A stretch of 64,000 bases of DNA, from positions 248,001 to 312,000 of the forward strand of contig NZ_FOXM01000001.1 of the NCBI RefSeq assembly GCF_900115715.1, in the 5' to 3' direction. The first letter of the stretch is position 1; the number at the start of each line of letters is the position of its first letter. Origin of the DNA: Geopseudomonas sagittaria. GTDB taxonomy: Bacteria; Pseudomonadota; Gammaproteobacteria; Pseudomonadales; Pseudomonadaceae. The notes under the pieces were generated by a model that had not been told where the DNA came from, ran no database searches, and saw nothing but the letters and a program-made list of their open reading frames with translations. Below, piece by piece: positions 55,507 through 64,000 of the stretch. A program made the translations under genes and the position numbers.

Positions 55507-58050
55507 TCAACTCGGCCGGCGTGGCTTGGCCCGTGCGGTGGGCTCGGCGACCAGCGGGTCATCCGGCCAGTAGTGCTTGGGATAGCGGCCCTTGAGGTCC
55601 TTCTTCACTTCCGCGTAGGTGTTGGCCCAGAAGCTGGCCAGGTCCTGGGTGACCTGCACCGGGCGCTGCGCCGGCGACAGCAGGTGCAGCTTGACGCCGA
55701 GGCGCCCGCCAGCGATGCGCGGCGTGGCGGCCAGGCCGAACAGCTCCTGCAGGCGCACCGCCAGCACCGGCGGCTCCTCGCCGTAGTCGAGGCGGATCTT
55801 TGATCCGGACGGCACCTCGAGGGTTTTCGGCGCCAGCTCGTCGAGGCGCTGCGGCAGCGGCCAGGGCAGCAGGCCGTGGAGGATCGAGCCCAGATCCAGG
55901 GCGGCGAAGTGGCTGAGGCGGCTGACCTTGTCCAGATAGGGCAGCAGCCAGTCCTTCAGCGTCGCCAGCAGCGCCGCGTCGGAGACGTCAGGCCACTCGC
56001 TGGCGCCCTTGCCCGCCAGGTCGAGGCGGCGCAGCAGCAGGATGCGCGCCTGCCACTGGCGCAGCTCGGGGGTCCACGGCAGCAGCTCGAGGCCCTTGCG
56101 CCGCACCAGGGCGAGCAGCGCGCGGCCGCGCGCCGCCTCGTCCAGCCCGCTCAGCGCCTCGCTGGACAGCACCAGCTCGCCGACCTTGCGCTGGCGCTCG
56201 GCGCGCAGCACGCCCTCGCGCTCGTCCCAGTCGAGCAGCTCGGCGACGCTGACCTGCTCGGCCAGCGGGCCGTCGAACAGCATGGGGTCGAGGTCGGCGG
56301 CCAGGTAAATGCGCTCCTCGCGCTGGCCCTGGCGACTGCCCAGATCGGCGATCACCAGCCACTCGTGCTTCATCAAGGCGTCGGGTTCGCCGAACTGCGC
56401 GGCGCGGCCGTTGGCCAGCCGGTAGTCGGCACCGCCGGCGCGCCGCTGGCGGGCGATGCGGTCGGGATAGGCGAAGGCCAGCAGGCAACCGAGCCAGCGC
56501 GGCTGCTCGGGATCGCTGACCGCCTGCTCGACCCGCTTCGGCAGCAGGCTGCGGAACTGCCGGGCCAGCTGGCGGGCGCGCTGCACGCCCCCGTGGGCGC
56601 CGCGCGCGGCGCGGCTTTCGCCACTGAGCAGGGCCAGGCGCGAGTGCAGGTCGGCGCCGGCGCCGCGCAGGATGTCGCGCTCGGAGAGCAGCGCGGCCAG
56701 ATCGGCGGCCAGCGCGCCGAGGCCCAGCGCCAGGCCGCGCAGCAGCAGGTGGGCGAGGCGCGGATGGGTCGGCAGCGTGGCCATCGCCTGGCCGTGGGCG
56801 GTCAGCACCCAGCCGTTGCCGCGCGGCGCCAGCGCGCCGAGGCGCTGCAGCAGCTCGCGGGCCTGGGCCAGCGCGGCGGCCGGCGGCGGATCGAGCCAGA
56901 CCAGCTCGCTGACGTCGTCGACACCCCAGCGCGCCAGCTGCAGGGCGAGGCCGGTCAGGTCGGCCTGGAGGATCTCCGCGCTGGCGTGGGCGGCCAGTTG
57001 CTCGTGCTGGCTCTGCGACCACAGCCGGTAGCACACGCCCGGCTCGAGGCGCCCGGCGCGGCCGGCGCGCTGGGTGGCCGAGGCCCGCGAGATGCGCTGG
57101 GTGTCCAGGCGGGTCATGCCGCTGGCCGGGTCGAAGCGCGGCACCCGCTCGAGGCCGGCGTCGACCACCACCCGCACGCCGTCGATGGTCAGGCTGGTCT
57201 CGGCGATGTTGGTGGCCAGCACCACCTTGCGCTGCCCCGCCGGCGCCGGTTCGATGGCCGCGCGCTGGGCGGTGAGATCCAGCTCGCCGTGCAGCGGACA
57301 GAGCAGAATGTCGGCGCGGCCGCCCAGCGCCTCCTCCAGCGCCGCCTGCACCCGGCGGATCTCGGCCTGGCCGGGCAGGAACACCAGCAGGCTGCCGGCC
57401 TGCTCGGCCAGCGCCTGCAGCACGGTCTGGGTCACCCGCGGCTCCAGCGCCTCGCCGGGCTGGCTGGCGCGGCCCCACTGGATGTCCACCGGGAACATGC
57501 GCCCCTCGCTGCGCACCACCGGCGCGTCGCCCAGCAACGCGGCCAGGCGCTCTCCCTCGAGGGTCGCCGACATCGGCAGCACCTTGAGCGGCGGGCCGTC
57601 GCGCAGCAGTTCGCGGCCGTTGAGCGCCAGCGCCAGCGCCAGGTCGGCGTCCAGACTGCGTTCGTGGTATTCGTCGAAAATCACCAGACCGACGCCCTCC
57701 AGCCCCGGGTCGTCCTGCAGGCGACGGGCGAGGATGCCTTCGGTGACCACCTCGATGCGCGTGCGCGGGCCGACCTTGCTGTCCAGGCGGATGCGGTAGC
57801 CGACCGTCTCGCCGACCGGCTCGCCCAGCTCGCTGGCCAGGCGCTCGGCAGCGGCGCGGGCGGCCAGGCGGCGCGGCTCGAGCATGACGATGGTCTGCCC
57901 GTCCAGCCAGGCTTCGCCGAGCAGGGCCAGCGGCACGCGGGTGGTCTTGCCGGCGCCGGGCGGCGCTTCCAGCACCACTTCGTGGCGGCGGGCGAGCGCC
58001 GCGCGCAGCGCAGGCAGGACGGCATCGATGGGCAGGGCGGACAGGCTCAT
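55507..58050 (-). CDS. hrpB: ATP-dependent helicase HrpB
   Basis: The 847-aa DEAH-box protein has Walker A PPGAGKTT (residues 30-37), the family Walker B sequence DEYHER and LPMSATLEGERLA. The winged-helix region follows, then the long C-terminal domain with LRLDYGEEPPVLAVRLQELF and the ending FWANTYAEVKKDLKGRYPKH. ATG 58050 gives MSLSALPIDAVLPAL; 144 upstream bases of frame have no support. The length is typical of HrpB. It is probably an RNA helicase of unclear cellular role. Confidence 0.93.
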   Translation of the reverse strand: MSLSALPIDAVLPALRAALARRHEVVLEAPPGAGKTTRVPLALLGEAWLDGQTIVMLEPRRLAARAAAERLASELGEPVGETVGYRIRLDSKVGPRTRIEVVTEGILARRLQDDPGLEGVGLVIFDEYHERSLDADLALALALNGRELLRDGPPLKVLPMSATLEGERLAALLGDAPVVRSEGRMFPVDIQWGRASQPGEALEPRVTQTVLQALAEQAGSLLVFLPGQAEIRRVQAALEEALGGRADILLCPLHGELDLTAQRAAIEPAPAGQRKVVLATNIAETSLTIDGVRVVVDAGLERVPRFDPASGMTRLDTQRISRASATQRAGRAGRLEPGVCYRLWSQSQHEQLAAHASAEILQADLTGLALQLARWGVDDVSELVWLDPPPAAALAQARELLQRLGALAPRGNGWVLTAHGQAMATLPTHPRLAHLLLRGLALGLGALAADLAALLSERDILRGAGADLHSRLALLSGESRAARGAHGGVQRARQLARQFRSLLPKRVEQAVSDPEQPRWLGCLLAFAYPDRIARQRRAGGADYRLANGRAAQFGEPDALMKHEWLVIADLGSRQGQREERIYLAADLDPMLFDGPLAEQVSVAELLDWDEREGVLRAERQRKVGELVLSSEALSGLDEAARGRALLALVRRKGLELLPWTPELRQWQARILLLRRLDLAGKGASEWPDVSDAALLATLKDWLLPYLDKVSRLSHFAALDLGSILHGLLPWPLPQRLDELAPKTLEVPSGSKIRLDYGEEPPVLAVRLQELFGLAATPRIAGGRLGVKLHLLSPAQRPVQVTQDLASFWANTYAEVKKDLKGRYPKHYWPDDPLVAEPTARAKPRRPS

Positions 58051-58205
58051 GGGGGCTCGCAACGGCAGACGGCAAGGGCGGCGATTATAGCGGCGAAGCG
58101 CGCGCGCCTTTCGGGTGTCATGGCCGAGCGCGTAAACTGTCGCCTCGCTTCTGGCACGGGTCCTGCACCCTGCCAGCCCCGCCGACCTTTTCAAGGAGAA
58201 GATGC

Positions 58206-58622
58206 ATGCGTACCCCCCAACGGATCGTCAGCGGCCTGCTCGCCGCCGCCCTGCTCGTTCAGCTGAGCGGCTGCGGAACCCTGTTCTATCCCGAGCGCCG
58301 CGGCCAGCTCAAGGGCCAGATCGACCCGGCGGTGGCGGCGCTGGACGCCATCGGCATCCTATTTTTCGTGATCCCCGGGCTGATCGCCTTCGCCATCGAC
58401 TTCGGCACCGGCGCCATCTACCTGCCGGAGGGCCGCTACTCGGTAGCCCCCGAACGCCTGCAGGATGCTCTCGGCAGCGACGGCCGCGTCGACCACGCCC
58501 GCCTGCGCGCCATACTGCAAGAGGAGCTGGCCCGCGACCTGCCGCTGGACGACCCGCGCCTGATCCACCGCGACGGCAACGCCAGCCAGCTGGCCGCCTA
58601 CGGCCTGCGCCCGACCGCCTGA
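58206..58622 (+). CDS. Small lipoprotein
   Basis: The 138-aa protein has a signal peptide and lipobox LSGC (Cys23; GLLAAALLVQLSGCGTLFYP). A hydrophobic stretch (ILFFVIPGLIAFAIDFG) follows near residue 52 and may be a second membrane contact. AAGGAG at 58193-58198 supports ATG 58206. Family members of this type are usually annotated as hypothetical lipoproteins. It precedes the cation efflux gene by 11 bases. Confidence 0.83.
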   Translation: MRTPQRIVSGLLAAALLVQLSGCGTLFYPERRGQLKGQIDPAVAALDAIGILFFVIPGLIAFAIDFGTGAIYLPEGRYSVAPERLQDALGSDGRVDHARLRAILQEELARDLPLDDPRLIHRDGNASQLAAYGLRPTA

Positions 58623-58633
58623 GGAGAACTGCG

Positions 58634-59506
58634 ATGAGTCTGAGCCGCGAACACGGCCGTCTGATGCGCCTGGCCTCGGGCGCCGCCCTGGCCACCGCGC
58701 TGACCCTGGTCGCCGCCAAGGCCTTCGCCTGGTGGCTGAGCGGCTCGGTCAGCCTGCTCGCCGGCCTGACCGACTCGCTGCTCGATGGCGCCGCCTCGCT
58801 GCTCAACCTGATCGCGGTGCACTACGCGCTGCGCCCGGCCGACGAGGACCACCGCTACGGCCACGGCAAGGCCGAGGCGCTGGCCGGTCTCGGCCAGGCG
58901 GTGTTCATCGCCATCAGTGCGGTGCTGGTCGGCATCCGCGGCTTCGAGCGCCTGCAGGAGCCGCAGGAGATCACCGCCACCGGCATCGGCGTGGCGGTGA
59001 TGCTGCTGTCGCTGGCGATGACCGGCGTGCTGCTGGTGTTCCAGCGCCATGTGGTCAAGGTCACCGGCTCCACCGCGATCCGCGCCGACTCGCTGCACTA
59101 CGCCTCCGACCTGCTGCTCAACGCCAGCATCCTGGTGGCGCTGCTGCTCGCCGCCTACGGCTGGACGCGCGCCGATGCACTGTTCGGCATCGCCATCGCC
59201 GCCTACATCCTGTGGAGCGCACTGACCATCGTCCGCGAGTCGGCGGCGGTGCTGATGGACAAGGAGCTGCCGCTGGAGATCAGCGAGCGCATGATGCAGC
59301 TGGCTCTCGGCATCCCCGGCGTGCTCAACGCCCACGACCTGCGCACGCGCATGTCCGGCACCCGCTGGTTCGTCCAGCTGCATCTGGACCTGCCGGCCAG
59401 CCTGACCCTCAGCGAAGCCCACGATCTGTGCGAGGCTGCCGAGTTCGCCATCCGCGCCGAGTTTCCGCGTGCCGAGGTACTGGTGCACGCCGACCCGCAG
59501 CACTGA
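58634..59506 (+). CDS. Cation diffusion facilitator (FieF-like)
   Basis: CDF proteins export divalent metals such as iron or zinc. The 290-aa protein has six membrane segments and the metal-site motifs LLDGAASLLN (TM2) and HYASDLLLNA (TM5), plus DEDHRYGHGKAEALAG in the cytoplasmic loop. A C-terminal domain follows (GTRWFVQLHLDLPASLTLSE). GAGGAGA precedes ATG 58634. Metal preference cannot be read from the sequence. Confidence 0.9.
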   Translation: MSLSREHGRLMRLASGAALATALTLVAAKAFAWWLSGSVSLLAGLTDSLLDGAASLLNLIAVHYALRPADEDHRYGHGKAEALAGLGQAVFIAISAVLVGIRGFERLQEPQEITATGIGVAVMLLSLAMTGVLLVFQRHVVKVTGSTAIRADSLHYASDLLLNASILVALLLAAYGWTRADALFGIAIAAYILWSALTIVRESAAVLMDKELPLEISERMMQLALGIPGVLNAHDLRTRMSGTRWFVQLHLDLPASLTLSEAHDLCEAAEFAIRAEFPRAEVLVHADPQH

Positions 59507-59831
59507 ACGCGTCCTGAAATGCCGGGCAAGAAAAAGGGGCCTGACGGCCCCTTCAGATGGTTTCTTCCGGATCGCGGCTGCGGTGACAGCCTGCTCTTCG
59601 CAGCACCTTGTGGGTGGTGCGGGCCTGGGGCCGCAACCTGGTGGGTTGCCGGCGGCGCGGTGCCTGATCGGGCTCTGCGCGGGGTGAGCGTCCGGGCCGT
59701 GAAACTGATTCAAACTGTACGCGCAGCGGCGCGGCAGATGTTTGCGAAAATTGCACAAATAACCCACGCTTGCGCAATCATTCACCAATAAAGCATGCTT
59801 TGGCGCAATCAAACGGAAATAACCCGCTGTC
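59507..59831. other. Intergenic region, no gene recognised
   Basis: The 325-base gap contains a hairpin (GGGGCC / GGCCCC, 59534-59553) with a minus-strand T run, and a GC-rich middle. From about 59700 to 59831 it becomes A/T-rich and probably holds the Lrp-gene promoter. A 74-codon minus-strand frame here looks random. Confidence 0.6.
59530..59553 (-). terminator. Minus-strand intrinsic terminator without a known gene
   Basis: AAGGGGCC (59534-59541) pairs with GGCCCCTT (59546-59553) over TGAC. On the minus strand the stem is followed by TTTTTCTT, whereas on the plus strand the following sequence is not T-rich. It suits a transcript coming from the right. Confidence 0.6.
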
Positions 59832-60308
59832 ATGAGCAAACTCGACCGCTACGATCTGCGCATCCTTGCCGAACTGCAGCGCGATGCACGCATCTCCAAC
59901 CAGGAACTGGCCGAACGCATCGGCCTGTCACCCTCGCCGTGCTCGCGGCGGGTCAAGCAGCTGGAGGACGACGGCTACATCCTCCGCCAGGTCGCCCTGC
60001 TCGACCGCAAGAAGCTCGGCCTGACCCTCACCGTGTACGTGCTGGTCGGCATGGACCGCCACACCCCGGAGCGCTTCGAGCACTTCGAGTCGGCCATCCG
60101 GCGCTGCCCGCAGGTGCTCGAATGCAGCCTGGTCACCGGCATGGAGGCCGACTACCAGCTCAAGGTGGTGGTGCCGGACATGGACCATTACCAGCAGTTC
60201 CTGCTCGGCACCCTGACCCGCATCGAGGGCGTGTCCAGCGTGCGTTCGAGCTTCGTGCTCAATCAGGTGCTGGCCGGCACCGAACTGCCGCTGGAGCATC
60301 TGCGCTGA
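59832..60308 (+). CDS. Lrp/AsnC-family regulator
   Basis: The 158-aa protein has the winged-helix (LDRYDLRILAELQRDARISN, then IGLSPSPCSRRVKQLEDDGY) and a RAM domain (ECSLVTGMEADYQLKVVVPD). The length and sequence resemble Lrp-type regulators of amino-acid metabolism. No structural gene partner lies next to it, unlike the regulator at 27120. The start ATG 59832 lies after an A/T-rich promoter region. Confidence 0.9.
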   Translation: MSKLDRYDLRILAELQRDARISNQELAERIGLSPSPCSRRVKQLEDDGYILRQVALLDRKKLGLTLTVYVLVGMDRHTPERFEHFESAIRRCPQVLECSLVTGMEADYQLKVVVPDMDHYQQFLLGTLTRIEGVSSVRSSFVLNQVLAGTELPLEHLR

Positions 60309-60309
60309 G

Positions 60310-60346
60310 AACCGGAGTGACAAAAATGTGACGCTCTCGGTTTTTT
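60310..60346 (+). terminator. Terminator after the Lrp-family gene
   Basis: AACCGGAG (60310-60317) pairs with CTCTCGGTT (60334-60342), with a one-base bulge and an A-rich loop, followed by six T. Confidence 0.75.
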
Positions 60347-60350
60347 GCAT

Positions 60351-60378
60351 TTGCCTGAAACTGATCAGGGTCTATAAT
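60351..60378 (+). promoter_or_regulatory. Sigma-70 promoter before the DUF2788 gene
   Basis: TTGCCT (60351-60356) and TATAAT (60373-60378) are separated by 16 bases. The -10 is a perfect consensus match. It precedes the 60471 start by about 90 bases. Confidence 0.75.
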
Positions 60379-60470
60379 TCGCCCGCGTTTTTATGCATGC
60401 CTGCGTGGCCGAACACATAACAACATCGCCCGCCCCCTGATCGTTACCCCTTATCCTGCAGGAGGGATCG

Positions 60471-60674
60471 ATGGACCCTGAAGTATTCGAGCACTGGATG
60501 ATGACCGGACTGATTGCCGTCCTGGTCGGCTTCATGGCTTTCATCGTCTGGGACCTGGCGAAAAAATCCAATGCCGGCAAATTCGGCACAATGATTCTCT
60601 TCTTGGCCCTCGGTTTGGGCGTACTAGGCTTCGTCATCAAGACCGTGGTGATTGGCAGCCTCGAAGGCGTGTAA
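60471..60674 (+). CDS. DUF2788 small membrane protein
   Basis: The 67-aa protein has two membrane helices (MMTGLIAVLVGFMAFIVWDL, then FGTMILFLALGLGVLGFVIK) around a short cytoplasmic loop, matching DUF2788. GGAGGG before ATG 60471 is a strong ribosome binding site. The promoter at 60351 is well matched. Function unknown. The globin gene follows 82 bases later. Confidence 0.9.
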   Translation: MDPEVFEHWMMTGLIAVLVGFMAFIVWDLAKKSNAGKFGTMILFLALGLGVLGFVIKTVVIGSLEGV

Positions 60675-60756
60675 CCCCAAGCATTCGCAAGCCATACCAC
60701 AGCCCCCAGCCAGGATGATGCGGGGTTGCGGAGCTTATTTGCCCCCAAGGAAAATC

Positions 60757-61149
60757 ATGACCCCTGCCAACCGAGTGATGCAAAGCTATGGCCGCTGCTG
60801 CGCCAGCCCGAGCTTTTTCGACACTTTCTACCAGCACTTCCTCGCCAGCTCGCCGGCGATCCGTGACAAGTTCACCAAGACCGACATGAGCTCCCAGAAG
60901 CACCTGCTGCGTGCCGGCATCCTCAACCTGGTGCTCTACGCTCGCGGCATGTCCGACACCAAGCTGCGCGCCCTCGGCCAGAGCCACTCGCGCGAAGGCT
61001 TCGACATCCGCCCGGAACTCTACGACCTGTGGCTGGACTCGCTGATGCTGGCGGTCCGGGAGCACGACTCGGCAGCCACCAGCGAAGACCTGAGCGCCTG
61101 GCGCGAAGTGCTCAACAAGGGCATCAACGTGATCAAGTCGTTCTACTGA
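60757..61149 (+). CDS. Bacterial globin
   Basis: The 130-aa globin has the B-helix start (SFFDTFYQHFLASSPAIRDK) and the E/F region (MSSQKHLLRAGILNLVLYAR). The likely proximal His is in LGQSHSREGFDI. AAGGA precedes ATG 60757. Such single-domain globins bind oxygen or nitric oxide. Its partner reductase is not adjacent. Confidence 0.85.
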   Translation: MTPANRVMQSYGRCCASPSFFDTFYQHFLASSPAIRDKFTKTDMSSQKHLLRAGILNLVLYARGMSDTKLRALGQSHSREGFDIRPELYDLWLDSLMLAVREHDSAATSEDLSAWREVLNKGINVIKSFY

Positions 61150-61202
61150 TCCGCCCGCCGGCGAATGCTTTCAGCTCGCCGGTCGCTCTCCCGCGCAGCC
61201 GC

Positions 61203-61865
61203 TCACAGCTGCGCCGGCACCTCCCGCCACTCTCCCGGCGCCAGCCCGTCCAGGCTCCAGGGACCGATGCGCACCCGCACCAGACGCAGGGTCGGCAGCC
61301 CCACCGCCGCGGTCATCCGCCGCACCTGGCGGTTGCGCCCCTCGCGGATGGTCAGTTCCAGCCAGCTGGTCGGCACGCTCTTGCGAAAGCGCACCGGCGG
61401 CTGGCGCTCCCACAACGCGGGCTCGTCGATCTGCCGCGCCTCGGCCGGCAGGGTCGGCCCGTCATTGAGTAGCACCCCGGCGCGCAGCCGCTGCAGCTGC
61501 GCGTCGCTCACCTCGCCCTCCACCTGCACCCAGTAGGTCTTCGCCAGCTTGAACTGCGGATCGGCAATGCGCGCCTGCAGGCGGCCGTCGTTGGTCAGCA
61601 GCAGCAGACCTTCGCTGTCGCGATCCAGACGTCCGGCCGGATAGACGCCCGCCACCTTGACGTAATCCTTGAGGGTGGCGCGGCCATCGGCATCGGCGAA
61701 CTGGGTGAGCACGTCGAACGGCTTGTTGAGCAGCAGCAGCCGCGGCTCGGCGGGTGGCGCCTTGGCCACGCGCCGCGCTGCCGGCGCCTTCGCCACGCCA
61801 GAACGACCACCAGCGGCACCCCGCGGGGCGCGAACGGCGGACGGGCTACGGGGGGGACGCGACAT
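61203..61865 (-). CDS. RluE/RsuA-family pseudouridine synthase
   Basis: The 220-aa protein has the catalytic Asp in [17 protein letters not shown], preceded by the family stretch [20 protein letters not shown] and followed by [11 protein letters not shown] and [16 protein letters not shown]. These match the RsuA/RluE/RluF group, most like RluE, which acts on 23S U2457. An Arg/Ala/Pro-rich N-terminal extension of about 40 residues is present from ATG 61865. Target base is inferred. Confidence 0.9.
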   Translation of the reverse strand: MSRPPRSPSAVRAPRGAAGGRSGVAKAPAARRVAKAPPAEPRLLLLNKPFDVLTQFADADGRATLKDYVKVAGVYPAGRLDRDSEGLLLLTNDGRLQARIADPQFKLAKTYWVQVEGEVSDAQLQRLRAGVLLNDGPTLPAEARQIDEPALWERQPPVRFRKSVPTSWLELTIREGRNRQVRRMTAAVGLPTLRLVRVRIGPWSLDGLAPGEWREVPAQL

Positions 61866-61944
61866 CGGCACTGCTCCTGCAACAAGGGTGCGCCGCGGCG
61901 CTGCGCAACGGACGGGGGGCGGCATTCTAGCCGCCACACGCTGC

Positions 61945-63597
61945 TCAGTCGAACGCCTGCAGGCGACTGCGTGCCAGCAGCGCCGCCACTTCCACGCCCC
62001 GCGGCAGACAGCCGTAGACCGGCGCCGAGGCATCCACCCGCGCGGCGATGAAGGCGTCGCTGACCACCTGCGGCGCGCCCTGCAGCAACAGGCTGGCCTG
62101 CAGTGCCACGGCGATCTCGCCGCACAGCTGGCGCGCGCGGTACTCCAGCCCCTCGCGATCCTGCAGGGCCAGCTTGAGGCGCAGCACCTGCGCCTTCAGC
62201 CGCGCATCGCCGTGGCCGTCGCCCAGCTCGGCGAACAGCGCCTCGGCCACCGCCGGCACCTTCTCCAGGGTGCGCAGCACGTCGAGGCACTGCACGTTGC
62301 CCGAGCCCTCCCAGATCGAGTTGACCGGCGCCTCGCGGTACAGCCGCGGCAGGATGCTTTCCTCGACGTAGCCGGCGCCGCCTAGGCACTCCTGCGCCTC
62401 GCCGATGAACGCCGGCGCACGCTTGCACACCCAGTACTTGCCGACCGCGGTGAGCAGGCGGGCGAAGTGGCGCTCCTGCTCGTCCTCCGGGCGCTCCAGG
62501 GCGTGGCCGAGGCGCAGGCTGAGGGCCAGCGCGGCCTCGCTGTCCAGGGCCAGGTCGGCCAGCACGTTCTGCATCAGCGGCTGCGCCTCGAGCACGCGAC
62601 CGCCGACCTGGCGCTGCGCGCAGTGGTGCAGGGCCTGGCTCAGCGCCTGGCGCATCAGCGCCGCCGAGCCGGTCATGCAGTCGAAGCGGGTCAGCGCGAC
62701 CATCTCGAGGATGGTGGCGATGCCACGGCCCTCCTCGCCGACCATCCAGGCCAGGGCGCCGCGGTACTCGAGCTCCGCCGAGGCGTTGCTGCGGTTGCCC
62801 TGCTTGTCCTTGAGACGCTGGATATAGATGCGGTTGTGGCTGCCGTCCGGGCGCAGGCGCGGCAGCAGGAAGCAGCTCAGGCCCTGCTCGCTGTACGCCA
62901 GGGTGAGGAAGGCGTCGGACATCGGCGCCGAGCAGAACCACTTGTGGCCGAGCAGCTCGTAGGCCTGCCCGGGACCGGGCGCGCCGAGGGCGAAGGCGCG
63001 GGTGCTGTTGGCGCGCAGGTCGGTGCCGCCTTGCTTCTCGGTCAGCGCCATGCCCAGGGTCAGGCCGCGCTTTTCCCCGGCCGGCAGCGGACGCGGGTCG
63101 TAGTCGAGGCTGAGGATCCCCGGCAGCCAGGCCTCGGCCAGCTCGGGCTGGCGGCGCAGCACGGCGACGCCGGCGCAGGTCATGGTCAGCGGGCAGGCGC
63201 TGCCGGCCTCGGCCTGGTTGTGCAGGTAGAACAGCCCGGCGCGCAGCGCCTGGGCGCCGGGGCGCGGCTCGCGCCAGGGCAGCGCGTGCAGGCCGTGGCT
63301 GATCCCCGCCTGCAGCAGGCGGTGCCAGGCCGGATGGAACTCCACCTGATCGATGCGGTAGCCGAAGCGGTCGTGGCTGTGCAGCTCGGGCGGCTGGCGA
63401 TTGGCGGCGAAGCCGGCGGCCAGCAGCGGGCCGCCGGCCAGCTCGCCGTACTCCGCCAGGCGCGCCTCGCCCCAGCCGGCACCGAAGCGCTGCAGCCACT
63501 CCTGCAGCGGTCGGTCGCCGCGGTACAGGTTGCTGCCGTCCAGCGGGGTCGGCTGGTTGGTGACTGTGTGGGTTTCCGCGTATTGCTCCAGACTCAT
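61945..63597 (-). CDS. Acyl-CoA dehydrogenase, AidB-like
   Basis: The 550-aa protein has acyl-CoA dehydrogenase features: the FAD-binding [20 protein letters not shown] and [16 protein letters not shown], the [20 protein letters not shown] region and [16 protein letters not shown]. The length and N-terminal extension match AidB-like proteins, which are involved in alkylation response in E. coli. GGAGG precedes ATG 63597. It is divergent from thiD. The natural substrate is unknown. Confidence 0.88.
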   Translation of the reverse strand: MSLEQYAETHTVTNQPTPLDGSNLYRGDRPLQEWLQRFGAGWGEARLAEYGELAGGPLLAAGFAANRQPPELHSHDRFGYRIDQVEFHPAWHRLLQAGISHGLHALPWREPRPGAQALRAGLFYLHNQAEAGSACPLTMTCAGVAVLRRQPELAEAWLPGILSLDYDPRPLPAGEKRGLTLGMALTEKQGGTDLRANSTRAFALGAPGPGQAYELLGHKWFCSAPMSDAFLTLAYSEQGLSCFLLPRLRPDGSHNRIYIQRLKDKQGNRSNASAELEYRGALAWMVGEEGRGIATILEMVALTRFDCMTGSAALMRQALSQALHHCAQRQVGGRVLEAQPLMQNVLADLALDSEAALALSLRLGHALERPEDEQERHFARLLTAVGKYWVCKRAPAFIGEAQECLGGAGYVEESILPRLYREAPVNSIWEGSGNVQCLDVLRTLEKVPAVAEALFAELGDGHGDARLKAQVLRLKLALQDREGLEYRARQLCGEIAVALQASLLLQGAPQVVSDAFIAARVDASAPVYGCLPRGVEVAALLARSRLQAFD

Positions 63598-63721
63598 CGT
63601 CCACCTCCGCCATGCTGCATCTGTTGCAGTGAAGCAGAACCATCCGTTTTCGCCCGCCAGCCCCCTCTGGCCGGCCGGTTCGGGCAGCCAGCCGCGCGAC
63701 TTTGATGTAAGCTCGACAGCC

Positions 63722-64000
63722 ATGAACAGATACCCTTCGCGCCCCGTTGTCCTCTGTCTTTCCGGCCACGACCCCAGTGGCGGCGCCGGCCTGCAGGCGG
63801 ACATCGAAGCCCTGCTCGCCCAGGGCTGCCACGCTGCGCCTGCGGTCACCGCACTGACCGTTCAGGACACCGTCAATGTCAGCGACTTTCGCGTCCTCGA
63901 CCGCGCCTGGGTGCTCGCCCAGGCCCATGCGGTGATCAGCGACCTGCCTGTCGCCGCGGTCAAGCTGGGCATGCTCGGCTCGCTGGAAATGGTCGACACC
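63722..64000 (+). CDS. thiD: Hydroxymethylpyrimidine (phosphate) kinase, N-terminal part
   Basis: ThiD phosphorylates HMP and HMP-phosphate in thiamine synthesis. The visible 93 codons show the ribokinase-family start VVLCLSGHDPSGGAGLQADI with the HMP-binding Gly-rich loop and the CHAAPAVTALTVQDTVNV and AAVKLGMLGS stretches. The frame continues beyond the window end. It is divergent from the AidB-like gene. Identification is reliable despite the truncation. Confidence 0.92.
   Translation, partial: MNRYPSRPVVLCLSGHDPSGGAGLQADIEALLAQGCHAAPAVTALTVQDTVNVSDFRVLDRAWVLAQAHAVISDLPVAAVKLGMLGSLEMVDT

Noticed and set aside
59553-59777. 74-codon minus-strand frame in the 59507-59831 gap
   Set aside because: Arg/Pro-rich with no ribosome binding site or recognisable motif.

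Overview
This is one contig piece of a high-GC gammaproteobacterial chromosome, almost certainly Pseudomonas or a close Pseudomonadaceae relative. Support: the ackA-pta pair, the RDD / lptG-lptF / pepA-holC-valS order typical of Pseudomonas, an OprC-type copper receptor next to leuA, RhlB with a Ser/Arg/Pro-rich leader, DUF2788, and palindromic repeats of Pseudomonas type between genes. Most coding sequence shows the strong G/C third-position bias of that group. No rRNA, CRISPR array or insertion sequence was seen.

Layout. 1-2773: end of ackA, pta and a tRNA-Leu(CAA). 2750-12226: a ~9.5-kb integrated element at the 3' end of that tRNA. 12291-32787: core genes (RDD protein, lipoprotein, LptFG export permeases, PepA, HolC, ValS, NhaD, NfeD/SPFH pair, RlmF, YigZ-like protein, Lrp regulator with divergent amino-acid transporter, TAXI-type binding protein, MFS transporter with a 40-aa overlapping partner, YejK). 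32788-39230: PPK2-like kinase, GIY-YIG protein, esterase, RhlB, M23 peptidase and MscS channel, interspersed with a palindromic ~85-bp repeat family. 39238-45539: oprC and a DUF2946 gene, leuA, arfB and two small membrane proteins. 45536-64000: flavin reductase, SorAB-like sulfite oxidation pair, omega-amidase plus methionine-type aminotransferase, RhlE-type helicase, NYN protein, SDR, CDGSH protein, TSUP permease, HrpB, cation efflux protein, second Lrp regulator, DUF2788, globin, pseudouridine synthase, AidB-like dehydrogenase and the start of thiD.

The accessory element is the most interesting region. It has a P4-type tyrosine integrase, imperfect att repeats, short TTGGGGGCAT arm-like repeats at both ends, a good LexA box in front of an unrecognised gene, an AlpA-type regulator, an ash/Icd-like structured segment, and an overlapping cluster of very small genes. 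This leads into an orphan primase-type zinc finger, a RepA-like helicase whose own 3' end carries an iteron cluster, a Mor-like regulator, a frameshifted small gene, and a 306-aa protein that may have an HK97 capsid fold. Packaging, tail and lysis genes are absent. This fits a phage-satellite or replicating integrative element rather than a prophage; mobilisation by a helper is inference.

Limits: all calls come from reading sequence and translations, without database searches. Family names rest on recognisable motifs and remembered family features.
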